A stretch of DNA of 64,000 nt, from positions 70,452 to 134,451 of the forward strand of contig JACKIN010000009.1 of assembly GCA_020638495.1 (NCBI GenBank), read 5' to 3'. A program made the position numbers and the translations under genes. The notes below the pieces were generated by a model that saw only the letters and a program-made list of their open reading frames with translations, ran no database searches and had not been told where the DNA came from. Shown piece by piece: positions 53,990-61,735 of the stretch (position 1 is the stretch's first letter; each line of letters opens with the position of its first letter). The stretch is from Geminicoccaceae bacterium. Its GTDB lineage: Bacteria > Pseudomonadota > Alphaproteobacteria > Geminicoccales > Geminicoccaceae.

Positions 53990-55521
53990 GCGGCGGGCAC
54001 GGTGGCGGCGGTGAAGAGCTCCTGCATCACCCGGCCTTCCAGCTCGGCCGGCACGTCCTGCCCCAGCGCGTGCAGCCAGGTGGGGGCGAGGTCGATCAGC
54101 CGGGCGGTCATGATGGTCCGGCCCTCGGCGACGCCCGGGCCTTTGGCGATGAGCACCGCATCGACGCGATGGCTGCCGCTGGTCGGCCAGTTCATGTACT
54201 CGCGCCAGCGCTCGACGAAGACCTGGTCGCGGTTGCGGTCGTCCTCGCTCGGCATGTAGGCGGTGTCCTTCCACAGGACGACCATGTCGGGCGCGTGCTC
54301 GAGCATCGGGCCTTGGAAGAGCTCCTCGCGGCGATAGACGCGCTCGACGGCGGGCTCGCCGGTGGAAGGGTCGCGCAGGGCCATGAAGGTTTCGCTGAGC
54401 CGGTCGCGGACGGCCTCGTAGTCGGCGCCGGGCTCGACGATGCCGTGCGGGTCGCGGCCCTTCAGGTTGACGAAGAGGTCGCCTTCCTTGCCACGGCTGA
54501 AGACCTGCGTGCGTGGCCAGTCGAGGTCGCTCTGGGCGAGGTAGGACTGCACCTTCGTCTTGAGCCCGCCGAGGCGGTGATTGACCTGGTAGTAGAGACG
54601 GTCCGGCAGATGGCGCTGCAGCAGCGCCTGCGCCTGCTTGCGAGCACCGGCGACGAGCCTGCGGCCGGCCTTCGGCTTCGCCGCCTTGCGGGCGAGGAAG
54701 CCGTGCTGCTCGAGGATGGTGTTGATCTGCACGCCCGATCTCAGCGGCCCGGCGCCGCAGTCGGAGATCACGAAGACGGTGGTGTCGGGGCCGACCGCCT
54801 CCAGCAGCCGGCCGAGGGCGCGGTCGACGGCGCGATAGGCGGTGAGGACCACGTCGGCGAAGGGGTCGCCGGGCGTGGCTTCTGCCATGTCGCGCCAGAA
54901 GTAGTGCTGGGCGATGGCGGTGGCGCTGAAGAACGCCATGCCGAACCGCCAGGGGCGGGTGCGGAAGAGGTGCTCGAAGACCTCCGTCTGGGCGGCCACG
55001 TCCTCGTCGATCAGGGTCAGGTAGTCGGTCTTCTGGCGGCCGCCCGGGAAGATGTCCTTCAGGCGGTAGCGGCCGAACTTCTCGGTGATCTCGTCGTAGA
55101 GCTCGGGCGGATGGGCGATCGAGCGGTGGGCGCCGGGCGCGTCCTCGCCGGCGATGACGAAGCCGTCGATGGCGGCGGGCGGGTAGGTGAAGGGCAGGTT
55201 GACGATGCCGCAGGGCACGCCGCGCCGGCTCAGCATCTCCCAGAGCGTCGGGCAGCGCAGGGCCGAGCCGTCGATGGCGTGGAACGCGCCTTTCGGGCTG
55301 CGCTGCCAGAAATCGAAGGCGCCGTGATGGCCGGGCGTGCGGCCGGTCACGATCGAGCCCCAGAGCTGCGGGGTCATGAGCGGCACCTGCGAGCGCATCC
55401 GCCCGTGCGTGCCGCCCCGCATCAGCGAAGCCAGCACCGGCAGGTGGCCCGCCGCCGCCCAGGGCTCGATCAGGTCGAAGGTCGATTCGCCGAGAGCCAC
55501 GACGAAGACACGCTTGCGCAA
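53986..55521 (-). CDS. Alkaline phosphatase-superfamily (type I phosphodiesterase-like) protein with lost metal ligands
   Basis: 511 residues matching the nucleotide pyrophosphatase/phosphodiesterase family throughout. The nucleophile Thr50 (VPLMTPQLWGS), His206 (AQHYFW), Asp254 and His451 (GSHR) remain. The Asp of the family's GLDG is Gly11 (ALGES), the Asp of TDxxQH is Ala202, and the His of SDHG is Cys255 (SDCGAGPL). Three of six metal ligands are therefore gone. First gene of the operon. Probably a pseudoenzyme or a protein with changed activity. No signal peptide is seen. Confidence 0.85.
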   Translation of the reverse strand: MRKRVFVVALGESTFDLIEPWAAAGHLPVLASLMRGGTHGRMRSQVPLMTPQLWGSIVTGRTPGHHGAFDFWQRSPKGAFHAIDGSALRCPTLWEMLSRRGVPCGIVNLPFTYPPAAIDGFVIAGEDAPGAHRSIAHPPELYDEITEKFGRYRLKDIFPGGRQKTDYLTLIDEDVAAQTEVFEHLFRTRPWRFGMAFFSATAIAQHYFWRDMAEATPGDPFADVVLTAYRAVDRALGRLLEAVGPDTTVFVISDCGAGPLRSGVQINTILEQHGFLARKAAKPKAGRRLVAGARKQAQALLQRHLPDRLYYQVNHRLGGLKTKVQSYLAQSDLDWPRTQVFSRGKEGDLFVNLKGRDPHGIVEPGADYEAVRDRLSETFMALRDPSTGEPAVERVYRREELFQGPMLEHAPDMVVLWKDTAYMPSEDDRNRDQVFVERWREYMNWPTSGSHRVDAVLIAKGPGVAEGRTIMTARLIDLAPTWLHALGQDVPAELEGRVMQELFTAATVPAA

Positions 55522-55599
55522 GCCAGTTCCCTCCGGCGTTTTCCGGACGCCGGACTCTATACCCCCGTTTGCTCAACAATTCGCCCCGGATCGGGCCGG

Positions 55600-56553
55600 T
55601 CAGACGACATTGTCCGCCACATAGGCGCCGCGCTCGCCCATCGGCCGCTCGGGGCCGGTGGTCGTGTCCCTGGTGGTGTGCAGCTCCATCTCGGCATTCA
55701 GCTCGGCGCCGAGGAGGACGACGAACGAGCTGATGTACATCCACATGAGCAGGATGACGATGGCGCCGAGGGTGCCGTAGGTCTTGTTGTAGCTCGCGAA
55801 CTCGCTGACGTAGACGGAGAACGCGATCGAGGCGACCAGCCAGATCACCGTGGCGAGGACGGCGCCGGGGGAGACCCAGGAGAGCTTCGCATTGGCGCGG
55901 TTGGGGCCGTACCGGTAGAGGAGGCCGATGACGAGGATCATGGCGCCCAGGAGGATCGGCCAGCGCAGCAGCAGGAGCGCCCACCGGATGGCGCCGCCGA
56001 GCTGGAGGAAGCCGATGACCGCCGGCAGCACGACGATGGCGGCAAGCGCCACGATGCCGACGGTGATGACGAGGAAGGTCAAGAGGAACGACATGGCGAG
56101 GCTGGCGATGATGCCGCGCTCCTCCTTCTCGTCGTAGACGATGTTCAGCCCCTGCATCAGGGCGGCGACGCCGGCGCGCGAGGTCCAGAGCGCGAAGAGG
56201 ATCGCCAGCAGCGAGGTGACGCCGAGCGTCCGGTCGCCGGTGCTGGCGAGGGCGGTCATCTGCTCCTCGATGATCGTGTAGGCATCCTCCGGGACGACCG
56301 AGCGGAGCCCGGCAAACTGCCCGGCGATCTGGGCCGGATCGGCGAAGAGCCCCCAGAGGCCGAAGGCCGCGGTGATGGCCGGCACGAGGGCCAGCATCGC
56401 GTAGAAGGCGACGCCGGCCGCGATGATCGAGAGGTGATCCTTGCCGATCTGCTCATAGACGCGGAGCAGGATCGCCTTCCAGTCGGCGAAGCCGAAGTGG
56501 GAGGGCCGCCTGGCGGCCCTCCCCGGGGGGTCGTCGGCCACGGGGTCGCTCAC
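55600..56553 (-). CDS. YihY/BrkB-family membrane protein
   Basis: 317 residues from a GTG at 56553 that overlaps the DUF3618 stop (GTGA). Six helices; HLSIIAAGVAFYAMLALVPA near 45 and SVYVSEFASYNKTYGTLGAI, then WMYISSFVVLLGAELNAEME, are the family landmarks. Function uncertain (once misnamed ribonuclease BN). It ends a cluster of overlapping envelope genes. Confidence 0.9.
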   Translation of the reverse strand: MSDPVADDPPGRAARRPSHFGFADWKAILLRVYEQIGKDHLSIIAAGVAFYAMLALVPAITAAFGLWGLFADPAQIAGQFAGLRSVVPEDAYTIIEEQMTALASTGDRTLGVTSLLAILFALWTSRAGVAALMQGLNIVYDEKEERGIIASLAMSFLLTFLVITVGIVALAAIVVLPAVIGFLQLGGAIRWALLLLRWPILLGAMILVIGLLYRYGPNRANAKLSWVSPGAVLATVIWLVASIAFSVYVSEFASYNKTYGTLGAIVILLMWMYISSFVVLLGAELNAEMELHTTRDTTTGPERPMGERGAYVADNVV

Positions 56554-57668
56554 TTGCGGTCGGGAGCAGCCGCCTGACCGAGCTTTTGCCGATCGGCTTC
56601 GTCCCTGGCGCGGTCGGCGAGCCGGTCGGCCGCCTTGCCCAGCCGATCCTCGGCCTGCTCGACGAACGATTTGCCGTCCGGCGTCCGCCGGTCGACCTCG
56701 CCCGCCGCCTCGTCGGCGATCTTGCCGGCCTCGTCGACGACGGCGGAGGCGGTGGCCTGCAGCTTTCGGCCTTCCTCCTTCACCATGCTGCCGGCGGCGT
56801 CCTTCAGCCGGTCGCTCGGGCCGCCGACCCACTCGTCCTCGGTGCGGGTGCGCGGCAGGGCACCGCCCACGGCGGCACCGATCGCCAGGGCCAGCGCACC
56901 GAAGACGAGCGGCTGCTCCTCCATCATGTGCGTGATGCCCCGGCCGGCACGGCGCCCGCGCCGGGCGGCTGCATGGCCGACATCGGCGGCGGCGCGCCGC
57001 GCTGCATCCGCACGCCTGCGCGCCTTGTCCGACATGGACGAGGCCGTGTCGGAGACGGACGAGGCGGCATCGCCGAGCGTGCCGGACACCTTGCGACCAA
57101 ACTCGCCGGCCGATTCGGCCAGCCCCGACGCCTTGTCCCGGACGTTGCCGGCGGCGTCCCTGACCTTGTCGCCCATGCCGTGCTCGTCCTCGTCGGCGTA
57201 GTCGCGGCCGCCATGCTCGTGCGGGCGGAGAGGGTCGCCGGCATGGGAGGAAACGCCCGAGTCGTAGGGGCGCGTGCCCAAAGGCCGTTCGGCGCCGGCC
57301 ACCGTCCGCCGCGGGTAGGTCGTGGCGGGGTAGAGGTCCCTGCCATTGTCGAGGTCATCGTCGAAGTCGTCATCGAAATCGTCGTCGAGGTCGGCGCTGC
57401 GCGGGCCGCTGCCCGCCATCAGCCAGGCGAGCCCGATGCCGGTCAGGAGGAGCGGCAGCGGGTTGTCGCGCATCTGCCGGCCGAGATTGCGGGCAACCTC
57501 GCCGCCATGCGCGCCGACCGCCTCGGTGACCTGGTCGACGACATTGCCGATCGACATCTTGCTCTGCAGCGCGTCGATCGTCTGGGAGACCTTCGCCCGC
57601 TCGGCATCCACCTCGCGTTCGAGGGCTGCGGCACTGCGGCCGTCCGGATCAGTCGAATGGTGCGCCAT
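56550..57668 (-). CDS. DUF3618 membrane-associated protein
   Basis: 372 residues. The start RSAAALEREVDAERAKVSQT is the DUF3618 domain, followed by one predicted helix (PLPLLLTGIGLAWLMAG, about 73-90), a long Ala/Asp/Lys-rich helical region that resembles LEA or apolipoprotein-like repeats (DKVRDAAGNVRDKASGLAES), a second hydrophobic segment (LVFGALALAIGAAVGGAL) and a charged tail. Such proteins accompany holin-like and YihY genes. The ATG overlaps the previous stop (TGATG); a GTG one codon earlier is possible. Confidence 0.85.
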   Translation of the reverse strand: MAHHSTDPDGRSAAALEREVDAERAKVSQTIDALQSKMSIGNVVDQVTEAVGAHGGEVARNLGRQMRDNPLPLLLTGIGLAWLMAGSGPRSADLDDDFDDDFDDDLDNGRDLYPATTYPRRTVAGAERPLGTRPYDSGVSSHAGDPLRPHEHGGRDYADEDEHGMGDKVRDAAGNVRDKASGLAESAGEFGRKVSGTLGDAASSVSDTASSMSDKARRRADAARRAAADVGHAAARRGRRAGRGITHMMEEQPLVFGALALAIGAAVGGALPRTRTEDEWVGGPSDRLKDAAGSMVKEEGRKLQATASAVVDEAGKIADEAAGEVDRRTPDGKSFVEQAEDRLGKAADRLADRARDEADRQKLGQAAAPDRK

Positions 57669-58057
57669 CACATCTTTCCTTTCACGAGCGCCGCATCGCG
57701 GCTCGCCGCACGGGCGGCCCGCTCCGGTGCGAGGTTGCTGGCCTTGAGCGCCGAGATGCCTTTGCTCGCCAGCGCCCAGGCGATCGCCGCCAGGATCACG
57801 CCGACGATGAGCGCCGCCCAGCCACCGGGGATGCCGAGATTCTCGAGGGCGACGACGAGCGCCGCCGCCAGGACATTCAGGGCGGTCAGGGCGAGCACCA
57901 CGGCCGCCACGATCAGGCCGCAGGCGGTGACCGCCTGTGTCGCCTTCTCGCCGAGCTCGGCGCGTAGCAGCATGATCTCCTTGCGGAACAGCTCCGTCAC
58001 CTGGCTGACGAGGTCGCCGAGCAGGCTGGAAGCCGATCGATCGAGCGTGTCAGCCAT
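57668..58057 (-). CDS. Holin-superfamily III membrane protein (Phage_holin_3_6 type)
   Basis: 129 residues: amphipathic N-terminus (SSLLGDLVSQVTELFRKEIM, LLRAELGEKA), then two helices (about 45-70 and 78-98) and a basic tail. Despite the name, chromosomal copies beside DUF3618 genes are not lysis proteins and probably act in envelope stress. Overlaps both neighbours by a few bases. Confidence 0.85.
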   Translation of the reverse strand: MADTLDRSASSLLGDLVSQVTELFRKEIMLLRAELGEKATQAVTACGLIVAAVVLALTALNVLAAALVVALENLGIPGGWAALIVGVILAAIAWALASKGISALKASNLAPERAARAASRDAALVKGKM

Positions 58058-58667
58058 GGGTGGTCCCTCCTGTGGCGGCCGGGAAAGGCTTCGTTGCAGC
58101 CCCCGAGGCCGTTGCGACGGGTGGCTGTCGGGTCGCTCCCGGAGTCGGCTGCGACCGCGGGGCCGGGTAGTCGGCCGGCGCTGCGTGCCGCTCGGAGGCG
58201 CGGGCGAAGCGGCCGAGCGCGAAGCCGGCGAGGGCTGCCGCACCCATGAACGCGACGGGGTTCTTCCGCCCGAACGCCGAGAGGTCGCCGACCATCTCGC
58301 CGACCGACCTGCCCTGCAGCGATTGCGCCAGCTCGTCGAGCCCGTCCGCGGCCTCGCGCAACAGGCTCTGCGGCACGTGGGAGCGACCGTGGTCGTCCGC
58401 ATCGAGCTTGCTGGCCGCATCGTGCAGCGCCCGGGCCGTGCGAGAGAGCTCGCCGGCGGTCGTGTCCTTCGCCATCGTCGACTGCTCGACGACCGTGTCC
58501 TTCGCCGCGTCGACACCACGACTCACCTGTGCGCGAAGCTCGTCGCTCGCGCGCTCGGCATGCTCCCTCGCGGTCGTCGTCGCGTCCGCCGCAGTCTTCT
58601 TCAGGCTCGAGACGCCCTGCGTCCCTGCCGAGCCCGGCGGCTTCGGCTGCTGGTTCGTGTCCATCAT
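58050..58667 (-). CDS. Helical stress-type protein with single membrane anchor
   Basis: 205 residues from the ATG at 58667 (a second ATG follows at once), behind AGGGAAA. Residues 20-110 are a long Ala/Glu/Asp amphipathic helix region (AREHAERASDELRAQVSRGV), followed by NPVAFMGAAALAGFALGRFA as one membrane segment and a Pro/Ala/Thr-rich tail. No family name is certain; the layout resembles the YqjD/ElaB/DUF883-like group. First of the four overlapping envelope genes. Confidence 0.75.
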   Translation of the reverse strand: MMDTNQQPKPPGSAGTQGVSSLKKTAADATTTAREHAERASDELRAQVSRGVDAAKDTVVEQSTMAKDTTAGELSRTARALHDAASKLDADDHGRSHVPQSLLREAADGLDELAQSLQGRSVGEMVGDLSAFGRKNPVAFMGAAALAGFALGRFARASERHAAPADYPAPRSQPTPGATRQPPVATASGAATKPFPAATGGTTHG

Positions 58668-58705
58668 GGGTTTCCCTGGTTCTGAGGATGCGCGTGGCGA
58701 GAGGC

Positions 58706-58780
58706 TCATGCGAGCCCCACGAGCGAGAGCAGCGCCAGCACCACGACGATCACCCCGATCACATAGAAAACATTGTACAT
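58706..58780 (-). CDS. 24-residue single-helix membrane peptide
   Basis: Encodes MYNVFYVIGVIVVVLALLSL and VGLA, a single clean transmembrane helix with a glycine near each end. GGAG lies about eight bases upstream of the ATG. Small proteins of the form YVIGVIVVVLAxLSxxGL are, to my memory, frequent in alphaproteobacteria. It is 38 bp upstream of the envelope-stress cluster on the same strand and may be its first gene. Confidence 0.6.
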   Translation of the reverse strand: MYNVFYVIGVIVVVLALLSLVGLA

Positions 58781-58998
58781 TGCACTCTCCACTGCTCGGG
58801 TGGAGAGAACGTTGTCCGTGGGTAAGGGTTCCGTGTCCCGTTGCCGGAAATGCCGCTGTCTCGCCGGTGCAAGTCGCGGCGACACTGCTGACCCGGCTCG
58901 TTCTTCTTGCATGATGGCTCGGGGGAGGAGCGCGGCCCAGCCGGGCTGAGGTCGGCTCGCGGCGGAGGATGCCGCCGCCGGCGACCCTCTCGTTTGCT

Positions 58999-59061
58999 TG
59001 GTGCCCCTGGCCGGACTCGAACCAGCACGCCCGTGAAGGCAACAGATTTTGAGTCTGCCGC
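58999..59061 (-). tRNA. tRNA-Leu(CAA) 3' fragment, candidate attachment site
   Basis: On the minus strand the fragment holds a whole anticodon arm (loop CTCAAAA, anticodon CAA at 59049-59051), the variable arm, the T arm GCTGG-TTCGAGT-CCGGC, the acceptor 3' strand CAGGGGC, A and CCA. The matching 5' acceptor strand GCCCCTG and the D arm are absent; the bases beyond 59061 do not resemble a tRNA. It is therefore the 3' part left outside an element that entered the gene. The intact gene, with a direct repeat of this segment, should lie at the far end of the element. Confidence 0.8.
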
Positions 59062-59130
59062 AAGCTATCGTGCAAGCCATTGAAATCTCTCGTGTCCGCC
59101 GCTGAACCCTTTATCTAACAGTACTTTACC

Positions 59131-59168
59131 TTGACACTCGCTGACACGGCATGTCAACACTCTGTCAC
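59131..59168 (+). promoter_or_regulatory. Phased TGACA motifs ahead of the integrase
   Basis: TGACA at 59132 and 59142 and its complement TGTCA at 59152 and 59163 are spaced 10, 10 and 11 bp, one helical turn each. The first lies in TTGACA, a perfect -35 hexamer. A GTCCGCC-GCCTTTTT-GGCGGAC hairpin follows (about 59170-59190), and GTCCGCCGC recurs near 59095. These may be integrase arm sites or repressor sites. No clear -10 box is seen. Confidence 0.5.
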
Positions 59169-59219
59169 GGTCCGCCGCCTTTTTGGCGGACACGGTACGG
59201 ACACGAGGACCGACAGACA

Positions 59220-60410
59220 ATGCGACAGCGGCTAACCGACAGCATCATCAAGGCCCTGCCCGCACCGGCATCGAGCAATCGAATCACCTACGATGCGGAG
59301 CTGCCGGGCTTCGGCGTTCGGGTGACGGCAGCCGGTGCTCGGGCCTTCGTGCTCAATTATCGGGCCGGTGGCCGAGAGCGGCGGATTACCATCGGCCAGC
59401 ATCCCGCCTGGACCGTCAAGGCCGCTCGTGACGAGGCCAAGCGGCTGCGGCGCGAGATCGACAGCGGGCGCGACCCGCTGGCCGAGGAGCAGGCCGAGCG
59501 TGCGGCGTCGACTGTGGCGCACCTGTGCCAGGAATACACAGAGCACCACCTGCCGAAAAAGCGGGCGCGCTCCCAGGCCGACGACCGCGCAATGTTGGAG
59601 AGGGAAGTTCTGCCCCGGCTCGGCCGGCTCAAGGTCGCGGACGTCACATTCACCGATATCGACCGGCTGCACCGGGAGATCACGACCGGCAAGAAGCGGG
59701 ATCGGCCGGCGCCGATTCGGGCAAACCGCGTTGTCGCGTTGTGCTCCAAGATGTTCGCGCTCGCGATCCGTCGAGGCTGGCGGGCGGACAACCCGGCCAA
59801 GGGCATCGAGCGCAACCCCGAGAACAAGCGCGAGCGCTTTCTCGCGGGTGATGAGGTTGCCCGGCTGACCGCTGCCCTGGCCGTGCACCGCGACCAACAG
59901 GCGGCCGATATCATTCGAGTGCTGCTGCTAACCGGCGCTCGCCGTGGCGAGGTGTTGTCCATGCGTTGGGCCGATCTGGACCTTGAGGCCGGAGTTTGGG
60001 TGAAGCCGAGCGCGCACACCAAGCAGAAGAAGGCGCATCGCGTACCGCTGTCCGCACCGGCTCGGCAGTTGCTCACCGGCATCCCGCAGACGAGCGAGTA
60101 CGTCTTTCCCGGCCGTAGCGGCGGGCATCGCGTCGAGATCAAAAACGACTGGGCCACGATCTGCAAAGCGGCAAAGCTGGAGGGCGTCCGCGTTCACGAT
60201 CTGCGGCATTCCTACGCCTCGTTTCTCGCCAGCGCCGGTCTTTCCCTGCCCATCATCGGCGCGCTGCTAGGGCACACGCAGGCGCAGACGACAGCGCGAT
60301 ATGCACACCTGTTCGACGACCCGCTGCGGGCCGCTACCGAGCGCGTTGGGGCCATCGTGTCTCCCGTCGAGGGCGGCGGCGAGGTGGTGCCGATGAAAGG
60401 CAGGACTTAA
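59220..60410 (+). CDS. Tyrosine integrase of the P4 type
   Basis: 396 residues from the ATG at 59220 (MRQRLTDSIIKALPAPASSN). N-terminal DUF4102 arm-binding domain (ITYDAELPGFGVRVTAAGAR, RRITIGQHPAWTVKAARDEA), SAM-like core-binding domain, and the catalytic domain with LLLTGARRGEVLSMRW (Arg), VHDLRHSYASFLASAG (His-x-x-Arg), LLGHTQAQTTARYAHL (His and Tyr). It recombines the element with the tRNA-Leu site next to it. Confidence 0.94.
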   Translation: MRQRLTDSIIKALPAPASSNRITYDAELPGFGVRVTAAGARAFVLNYRAGGRERRITIGQHPAWTVKAARDEAKRLRREIDSGRDPLAEEQAERAASTVAHLCQEYTEHHLPKKRARSQADDRAMLEREVLPRLGRLKVADVTFTDIDRLHREITTGKKRDRPAPIRANRVVALCSKMFALAIRRGWRADNPAKGIERNPENKRERFLAGDEVARLTAALAVHRDQQAADIIRVLLLTGARRGEVLSMRWADLDLEAGVWVKPSAHTKQKKAHRVPLSAPARQLLTGIPQTSEYVFPGRSGGHRVEIKNDWATICKAAKLEGVRVHDLRHSYASFLASAGLSLPIIGALLGHTQAQTTARYAHLFDDPLRAATERVGAIVSPVEGGGEVVPMKGRT

Positions 60411-60486
60411 GGTATCGGCACGAGCAGAAATGGGTCGCTGCCGGGGCGTCCCAGGACATCCTTGCCGCAAGGAGAGGCCCGAAGGC

Positions 60487-61398
60487 ATGGAGCGCGACAT
60501 CAGCTGGGCGGAAGACTTCAAGCCGATTGACGAGTTTCAAGCGCTTCACATGGTGGAGACTGCCACCGGCTGGCCTTCACGAAAAGCGGAGAAGTGGCTG
60601 CTTCAGAAGATTCGCTCCGATCGTGTGCGAACTCAATTAAAAGAAAGCTGCGGATATGGAAAAATCAGTGATAACCTTTATAAAAGCGCTAAGGAATCCG
60701 GCACGCTAAGCCAGCTGCATATAAGTTCTAGTGATTTGGCCACGGCGCTCGATGAATTCTACAACGATTCCCAAGATGCTGTCGCCCTGTTGTCCAGACT
60801 GCCTTTGGCCGGCACGTCTGAAGCGCCCCGGCCCATCAAGCTGCTTGACGGCCTGAGCGCGCGCCGACGCGTCGAGGAAGCGGCCCAGTGGAAGCCAGAA
60901 GAGGCGCAAGTATGGCTGTGCCATGCGCTTGTCGCCGGGCGAGTGAGAGGGTGGCACGCAGCGAGTGCGAAGGAAGCATTCACGCCAGAACTCGACCCGA
61001 CCGAGTGGCCGATCTCCTTCTCGGAGAGCATGCCGATAAGCGAAAATGGCGGCTCGCTAAATTTCTATCTTGGGAAAGTCTGCGTCGATGCGGAAAGCTT
61101 GAGTGAAGCCCTGCTCACCGCGTTTCCCCGGCAAGAGGGCGGTGCGCAGGAGGCAGCCACGACGGTCAAGCGCGGACGACCCCCGAAGGATTATTGGCCC
61201 AGACTATACGTCGAAGCAGGTGCGTGGCTGGCCCACAACGGGGGTGAAGACGAGACCGGTGGAAAATCGGCGCTGGCGGAGTTTCTCATGACCCGCGCAA
61301 CCGCGCATGGGTCGGGGCTCGAGCGAAGCCAAGCCTTCAAAAAGTCCAAGGAGATCCTCGACGCCTTTCGCCGCTTACGGAGCGACGGCGCGCTTTGA
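60487..61398 (+). CDS. Hypothetical protein of the integrated element
   Basis: 303 residues from the ATG at 60487 (MERDISWAEDFKPIDEFQAL); AAGGAG lies slightly far upstream. I recognise no family. It looks soluble and mostly helical, with an AT-hook-like VKRGRPPKDYWP near 238 and a C-terminal helix pair resembling small host-takeover or regulatory proteins of satellites. Base composition of the first third is clearly more A/T-rich than the host chromosome, a sign of transfer. Confidence 0.65.
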   Translation: MERDISWAEDFKPIDEFQALHMVETATGWPSRKAEKWLLQKIRSDRVRTQLKESCGYGKISDNLYKSAKESGTLSQLHISSSDLATALDEFYNDSQDAVALLSRLPLAGTSEAPRPIKLLDGLSARRRVEEAAQWKPEEAQVWLCHALVAGRVRGWHAASAKEAFTPELDPTEWPISFSESMPISENGGSLNFYLGKVCVDAESLSEALLTAFPRQEGGAQEAATTVKRGRPPKDYWPRLYVEAGAWLAHNGGEDETGGKSALAEFLMTRATAHGSGLERSQAFKKSKEILDAFRRLRSDGAL

Positions 61399-61419
61399 GT
61401 CGTACTGAAATTTTCCAAG

Positions 61420-61443
61420 AGTCCGATAATTCATTTTCGGACT
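61420..61443. promoter_or_regulatory. Inverted repeat upstream of the AlpA-like gene
   Basis: AGTCCGA (61420-61426) and TCGGACT (61437-61443) are perfect 7-bp arms, followed by a further ATCGGAC, giving three TCCGA/TCGGA half-sites in 31 bp. Candidate operator controlling the AlpA-primase-helicase operon, or a weak terminator of the preceding gene. Confidence 0.45.
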
Positions 61444-61513
61444 AATCGGACGACGTGCGTAAAGATATGTGAATATTGGCAGGCGGTGTCCCACCAAGGC
61501 AGGACAACGCCAA

Positions 61514-61729
61514 ATGGCCAAGCTTCTCGAAGACTATATCGACCGCCCGACGCTCGCCGCGGAATTGGGCGTCAACTGGCGTACCATCCACCGCTATGAA
61601 AATCAGCCGGACGGCCTGCCGTCGCTGCTGATCGGCGGTCGGCGCATGTACAAGCTCGATAGTGTGCGGGCATGGCTTGAGCGCCGCGAGCGCAAGCCAA
61701 ACCCCACCCGCGGTCGGCGTGGGGCCTGA
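61514..61729 (+). CDS. AlpA-like/excisionase-type DNA-binding protein
   Basis: 71 residues: MAKLLEDYIDRPTLAAELGV, then NWRTIHRYENQPDGLPSLLI and GGRRMYKLDSVRAWLERRER. This is the MerR-like winged helix of AlpA/Xis proteins, which regulate the integrase or direct excision. It starts the replication operon of the element. Confidence 0.82.
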   Translation: MAKLLEDYIDRPTLAAELGVNWRTIHRYENQPDGLPSLLIGGRRMYKLDSVRAWLERRERKPNPTRGRRGA

Positions 61730-61735
61730 TCGGCG

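Noticed and set aside
57668..58057. Prophage lysis holin
   Set aside because: No endolysin or phage genes nearby; the cluster with DUF3618 and YihY-type genes is a chromosomal envelope set.
58999..59090. Complete tRNA-Leu gene
   Set aside because: No 5' acceptor strand matching CAGGGGC and no D arm upstream of the anticodon arm; only the 3' part is present.
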